From NCBI RefSeq assembly GCF_002094885.1, contig NZ_MSIT01000003.1, positions 216,634 to 280,633 on the forward strand: a stretch of DNA of 64,000 nt. The letters are read 5' to 3'. Shown in pieces: positions 60,454 to 64,000 of this stretch (positions are counted from its first letter, which is position 1; the number at the start of each line of letters is the position of its first letter). The position numbers were made by a program, and so were the translations under genes. Below the pieces are notes generated by a model that was not told the DNA's origin, ran no database searches, and was given only the letters and a program-made list of their open reading frames with translations. The stretch comes from Salibaculum halophilum (lineage in GTDB: Bacteria; Pseudomonadota; Alphaproteobacteria; Rhodobacterales; Rhodobacteraceae).

Positions 60454-60771
60454 AGCGGCCCGGGCCGGGGGGGGGGAGGGGGGCGCATTTCTGTCGCCAT
60501 GGGCACCCATTTGGTCGTTTGCAGGAGGGCGAAAACCAGATTCAGCCGAACGCGCCGCGGACAGGGTTGAAATCGCCCGGGCATTCCACTAACTCTACCG
60601 CCATGGCCAATGACCATGACACGCCGCGACATCCAGATTTCTGACAACAGGGCGCATATGACCCGCTGTTGTATCGAGATCACGGAGCTTCCCGATGCAG
60701 GACCAAGTGGTTTGCACCCTTTCGCCATGCGAAAGGTAGGGAGAGGCGTGAGAAACTGAAAGGACTGACAG
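60454..60771 (+). promoter_or_regulatory. Leader and promoter region of the quaternary-amine transporter
   Basis: 318 nt between mipZ and the binding protein. It starts with a G10-A-G6 tract (60467-60483). TTGAAA (60568-60573) and TAACTC (60591-60596) with 17-nt spacing make a sigma-70 candidate. A perfect hairpin CCTTTCGC-CAT-GCGAAAGG is at 60718-60736, and the ribosome site is in AAAGGACTGACAG right before the start. No gene is supported. Confidence 0.4.
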
Positions 60772-61749
60772 ATGAAAAAGCTACCACTCATCCTGGCCGC
60801 GGGCGCCTTTGCCGCCCCGATGGCCGCACAAGCGCAATCCGGCGACTGTGGCGAGGTGTCGATCACCGAGATGAACTGGGCCTCGGCCCAGGTCGTGACC
60901 AGCGTCGCCTCTTTCATCATGGAGCAAGGCTACGGCTGTGACGTCAGCGTGGTCTCCTCGGACACCATTCCGGCCGTCACCTCGGTCGCCGAGAACGGCG
61001 AACCGGACATCGTGACCGAACTGTGGCTGAACTCGACCGGTGACACCTACACCGAGCTGAAAGAGGCCGGCAAGGTCGTCGAGGCGGCGCCGGTGCTCGA
61101 CCCCGGCGGTGTCGAAGGCTGGTGGATCCCCACCTACCTTGCCGAGGAGCATCCCGAACTGACCACCATCGAAGGGATCCTCGAGAATCCCGAGTTGGCC
61201 GGCGGCCGCTTCTACAACTGCCCCGAAGGCTGGGGTTGCCGCGTGGTCAGTGACAATCTGGCCGAGGCGCTGGACCTTGAAGGCAATGGCGTCGAGGTCT
61301 TCAACTCTGGCTCCGGCCAGGTGCTGGCCACCTCGATGGCCGACGCCGTGCTCGAAGAAGAGCCGTGGTTCGGCTACTACTGGGGCCCGACGGTTCCGCT
61401 CGGCAAGTATGACATGACCAAGGTCGACCTTGGCGAGGTCAATCCGGAAATCCACAGCAACAACCAGAACGCGGATACCGACAACCCCGGCGTGTCGGAC
61501 TTCCCGGCGGCCCCGATCGTGACCGCCACCACCAGCACCTTCCAGGAAAGCAACCCGGAAGTGTTCGAGCTGCTGCAGAACATGACCTTCAAGACCTCGG
61601 ACATGAGCAGCGTGCTGGCCTGGAAGGACGAGAACAACGCCTCCGCCGACGAGGCCGCGGTCTATTACCTGACCAACTTCCAGGATGAATGGACCGGCTG
61701 GCTCAGCGATGAGGCGCGCAGCAACCTCACGGCGATGCTGGACCAGTAA
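60772..61749 (+). CDS. ABC transporter substrate-binding protein, glycine betaine/choline type
   Basis: A 325-residue periplasmic protein of the OpuAC family, binding a quaternary amine. Signal peptide MKKLPLILAAGAFAAPMAAQA, cleaved at about residue 22. The betaine-type aromatic box seems present: 'ITEMNWASAQ', 'VEGWWIPTYLAEEHPEL' and 'EPWFGYYWGPTVPLG'. A strong terminator follows the gene, so its message will exceed that of the permease and ATPase. Ligand (betaine, choline, proline or carnitine) is not fixed. Confidence 0.88.
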   Translation: MKKLPLILAAGAFAAPMAAQAQSGDCGEVSITEMNWASAQVVTSVASFIMEQGYGCDVSVVSSDTIPAVTSVAENGEPDIVTELWLNSTGDTYTELKEAGKVVEAAPVLDPGGVEGWWIPTYLAEEHPELTTIEGILENPELAGGRFYNCPEGWGCRVVSDNLAEALDLEGNGVEVFNSGSGQVLATSMADAVLEEEPWFGYYWGPTVPLGKYDMTKVDLGEVNPEIHSNNQNADTDNPGVSDFPAAPIVTATTSTFQESNPEVFELLQNMTFKTSDMSSVLAWKDENNASADEAAVYYLTNFQDEWTGWLSDEARSNLTAMLDQ

Positions 61750-61765
61750 ATCGCTTGTAGATCGT

Positions 61766-61799
61766 GACGGGGCCGGCTTAGCATCGGCCCCGTCTTTTT
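61766..61799 (+). terminator. Terminator-like hairpin between binding protein and permease
   Basis: GACGGGGCCG and CGGCCCCGTC pair over 10 bp round a 9-nt loop, then TTTTT. It should end most transcripts after the binding-protein gene, letting a minority through to the permease and ATPase. Confidence 0.85.
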
Positions 61800-61847
61800 A
61801 TGCGCTGGGGGGACGGATGCCGCCGCGGCACTGATGGGGATGAAGAT

Positions 61848-62882
61848 ATGGCAACTTACGATTTCGTATTCCGGGCCCTGGGGCTCGAGGACTGGTGCAG
61901 CGCTGACACTGGCGGCGACGCCCCGATGTCCATGGAAGCGCTTGTCGCGCAGAGTTCGGGCGAAGAGACCTCGACCTCGATCTGGGAACTGCCGTTCCCG
62001 TCGATGGACGCGCTCAACGAGGCCTGCGCGGCCTTTCCGCAATCGCGCAACGTGACGCTCGGGCTCGAAAACGGGTTCCTCGCGGTCAAGGACAGCATGA
62101 GCGTGGTGCTAGACCCGATCACGCAGCCGTTGTCGTGGCTGCTCGACGGGGCGCTCTACGGCATCCTCAACACGCCGTGGTGGATCGTGATCCCGCTGTT
62201 GCTGGCGATTGTCTGGTTCGTCTCCAAATCCTGGCGGCTGCTGGCCTTCGTGGCGCTCAGCATCGGCGGCCTGGCCTTCATCGACTACTACAGCTACGCC
62301 ATGCAGACGCTGGCAATCATCATGGTGTGCGCCTTCCTGTGCGTGCTGCTCGGGGTGCCGATCGGCATCGCCATGTCCCGATCCGACAGAATGCGGGCGG
62401 GCACGATCCCGATCCTGGACATGCTCCAGACCCTGCCGCCCTTCGTCTACCTGATCCCGCTGATTTTCCTGTTCTCGGTGACCGAGCCGAAACTCTACGG
62501 TATCGCGATCATCCTTTATGCCATCGTGCCGGTGATCAGGCTTACCGATCTTGGCATCCGCATGGTTGATGAGTCGGTGATCGAGGCCGCCGAGGCTTTC
62601 GGCATGACCGACCGGCAGAAACTCTACGGGGTGCAGATCCCGCTGGCGCTGCCCAACATCATGGCCGGCGTGAACCAGACAATCATGATGAGCCTCGCGA
62701 TGGTCGTCATCGCCTCGCTGGTCTCGGCGCCGGGACTGGGCGTTCTCGTACTGCGCGGCATCAACAACCTCGAACTGGGTGTCGGCCTTGTCTCGGGCCT
62801 GGGCATCGTGCTTCTGGCGGTCATGCTCGACCGCACGACGAAAGCCGCCCTCGACCGCGTCAACGCTGCGCAGAAAGGCTGA
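61848..62882 (+). CDS. ABC transporter permease, glycine betaine type
   Basis: A 344-residue permease of the ProW/OpuAB family. The first ~90 residues are soluble and acidic; then about six helices follow, with the coupling motif in 'DESVIEAAEAFGMTDRQKLYGVQIPLALPNIMAGV' region ('EAAxxxG' loop). GGGGATGAAG precedes ATG 61848. It works with the binding protein upstream and the ATPase 4 nt downstream. Confidence 0.88.
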   Translation: MATYDFVFRALGLEDWCSADTGGDAPMSMEALVAQSSGEETSTSIWELPFPSMDALNEACAAFPQSRNVTLGLENGFLAVKDSMSVVLDPITQPLSWLLDGALYGILNTPWWIVIPLLLAIVWFVSKSWRLLAFVALSIGGLAFIDYYSYAMQTLAIIMVCAFLCVLLGVPIGIAMSRSDRMRAGTIPILDMLQTLPPFVYLIPLIFLFSVTEPKLYGIAIILYAIVPVIRLTDLGIRMVDESVIEAAEAFGMTDRQKLYGVQIPLALPNIMAGVNQTIMMSLAMVVIASLVSAPGLGVLVLRGINNLELGVGLVSGLGIVLLAVMLDRTTKAALDRVNAAQKG

Positions 62883-62885
62883 CCC

Positions 62886-63956
62886 ATGAGTGCATCGGAC
62901 AAGAAAACCAAGATCGCGATCCGCGGGCTTTACAAGATCTTCGGGGCCGATCCCGCCAGTGTCCTCGACGAGGTGCAGGCCGGGATGGGCAAGGAAGAGC
63001 TGATGGAGACGCACCGGCATGTGCTGGGGCTCAACAACATCAACGTCGACATCAAGGAAGGCGACATCACGGTGATGATGGGGCTGTCGGGGTCGGGCAA
63101 GTCGACCCTGATCCGCCATCTCAACCGGCTGATTGATCCGACCGCGGGCGAGGTGGAACTTGACGGCACCGACATCGTCGGGGTGAACGAGAAGGACCTG
63201 CGCCGCCTGCGCCGCGAGGAAATGTCTATGGTGTTCCAGCACTTCGCGCTGCTGCCGCATCGCACGGTGCTGGAAAACGCCGGCATGGCGCTGGACGTGC
63301 GCGGCGTGGCCCGCGCCGACTACGAGAGCGAGGCGCAGAAGTGGCTCGCCCGGGTCGGCCTGCAGGGGGTTGGCGACCAGTTCCCGCACCAGTTGTCGGG
63401 CGGCATGCAGCAGCGCGTGGGCATCGCCCGGGCGCTGACCTCGAACTCGCCGGTGATGCTCATGGACGAGGCCTTCTCGGCGCTCGACCCGCTGATCCGG
63501 ACCGACATGCAGGACCTGCTGCTCGAGCTTCAGGCCGAGTTGAAAAAGACCGTGGTCTTCATCAGCCATGACCTGGACGAGGCGCTCAAGCTGGCCGACC
63601 ACCTGGTGATCCTCAAGGACGGCTACGTCGTCCAGCAGGGCGAGCCGCAGGAAATCCTGATGAAGCCCAACGACCCGTACATCGTGGACTTCATCTCCGA
63701 CATCAACCGCGCCCGCGTGCTGCGCGTGCGCTCGGTGATGGAAGAAACCGGCCAGCGGCCCGAGACCGTCGCCGGCGAGGTCGACTGGGATGACACGCTC
63801 GAGTCCGTGATCGCCCGCTCCGAGGGGCAGACCGATCTGATCTACAGCGTCACGCGCGACGGCGCGCAGGTGGGCGTTCTCAGGATGACCGACCTCGTCA
63901 AAGCGCTCGTGCCGACCGCCGCCGCAGAGGACGGCTTGCGCTCCGGCGCCGCCTGA
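62886..63956 (+). CDS. ABC transporter ATP-binding protein, glycine betaine type
   Basis: A 356-residue ProV/OpuAA-type ATPase. Walker A 'GLSGSGKSTLIRHLN', 'VFQHFALLPHRTVLENAGMALD', signature 'LSGGMQQRVGIARAL', Walker B 'VMLMDEAFSALDPL' and switch His in 'VVFISHDLDEALKL'. The C-terminus holds a short CBS-like region (about 280-345), less than two full CBS domains. Start 62886 is 4 nt after the permease stop. Nothing more is seen to the window end. Confidence 0.9.
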   Translation: MSASDKKTKIAIRGLYKIFGADPASVLDEVQAGMGKEELMETHRHVLGLNNINVDIKEGDITVMMGLSGSGKSTLIRHLNRLIDPTAGEVELDGTDIVGVNEKDLRRLRREEMSMVFQHFALLPHRTVLENAGMALDVRGVARADYESEAQKWLARVGLQGVGDQFPHQLSGGMQQRVGIARALTSNSPVMLMDEAFSALDPLIRTDMQDLLLELQAELKKTVVFISHDLDEALKLADHLVILKDGYVVQQGEPQEILMKPNDPYIVDFISDINRARVLRVRSVMEETGQRPETVAGEVDWDDTLESVIARSEGQTDLIYSVTRDGAQVGVLRMTDLVKALVPTAAAEDGLRSGAA

Positions 63957-64000
63957 CACCGGCCACACGCACCGACCCCGGGAAACGGCCCGGCGCCCGC

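Noticed and set aside
1..64000. tRNA, rRNA, CRISPR arrays, insertion sequences and prophage
   Set aside because: I read the intergenic stretches for cloverleaf shapes, spaced direct repeats and transposase or integrase motifs and saw none; a covariance-model scan would be decisive for tRNA.

Overview
The window is a high-GC chromosomal segment that looks like an alphaproteobacterium of the Rhodobacteraceae (Roseobacter group). The clues are gene families and layouts typical of that group: a split ATP synthase F0 operon (atpI-B-E-X-F), mipZ, the ffh - chorismate mutase - rpsP - rimM - trmD - rplS - rpmE run, DUF1523, DUF1285 and DUF5928 proteins, a DeoC/ALDH16 pair, and AAATA(T/C)C-type GC-rich repeats behind genes. 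No rRNA, tRNA, CRISPR array, prophage or insertion sequence was recognised, so this reads as core chromosome with catabolic islands.

Layout. 1-6.9 kb: amino-sugar catabolism, with a truncated sugar ABC binding protein diverging from a tightly overlapped kinase - GntR - nagA - nagB run, then a second GntR regulator and a uronate-dehydrogenase-like enzyme. 6.9-11.2 kb: an AraC regulator, deoxyribose-phosphate aldolase and an ALDH16-type aldehyde dehydrogenase. 11.3-15 kb, minus strand: DUF1523 protein, two small membrane proteins, an L,D-transpeptidase lipoprotein and creatinase. 15.1-18.9 kb: DUF418 membrane protein, P1-family peptidase and succinate-semialdehyde dehydrogenase. 19-27.2 kb: hydroxypyruvate-isomerase-like and DUF1285 genes, divergent from a four-gene MoxR - DUF58 - DUF4159 - vWA membrane cluster. 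27.2-32.1 kb: two small envelope proteins and the glycolate oxidase operon glcDEF. 32.1-38.7 kb: serine protease, Hsp20, universal stress protein, polA, a CHCC zinc-finger protein and a lone ABC ATPase. 38.8-46.5 kb: HIT protein, a GT14/DUF5928 glycosyltransferase diverging from a sulfotransferase, adenosine kinase, nth, an Ada-type methyltransferase, an OmpA lipoprotein and a FadR-type regulator. 46.5-49.2 kb: F0 ATP synthase. 49.3-57.1 kb: ArsR and LysR regulators, acylphosphatase and the SRP/ribosome-maturation run. 57.2-64 kb: diguanylate cyclase, DEAD-box helicase, mipZ and a quaternary-amine ABC transporter.

How parts connect. The nag genes take imported GlcNAc through kinase, deacetylase and deaminase to fructose-6-phosphate. 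DeoC plus ALDH16 would turn deoxyribose-5-phosphate into glyceraldehyde-3-phosphate and acetate. GlcDEF oxidises glycolate to glyoxylate, and a GGT-N11-ACC palindrome before glcD is matched before the FadR-type regulator 17 kb away, suggesting that regulator controls glcDEF. Less explained are the MoxR/vWA cluster, a chain of strong hairpins in front of ffh, the sulfotransferase-like gene lodged between rimM and trmD, and dispersed repeats at convergent gene junctions.
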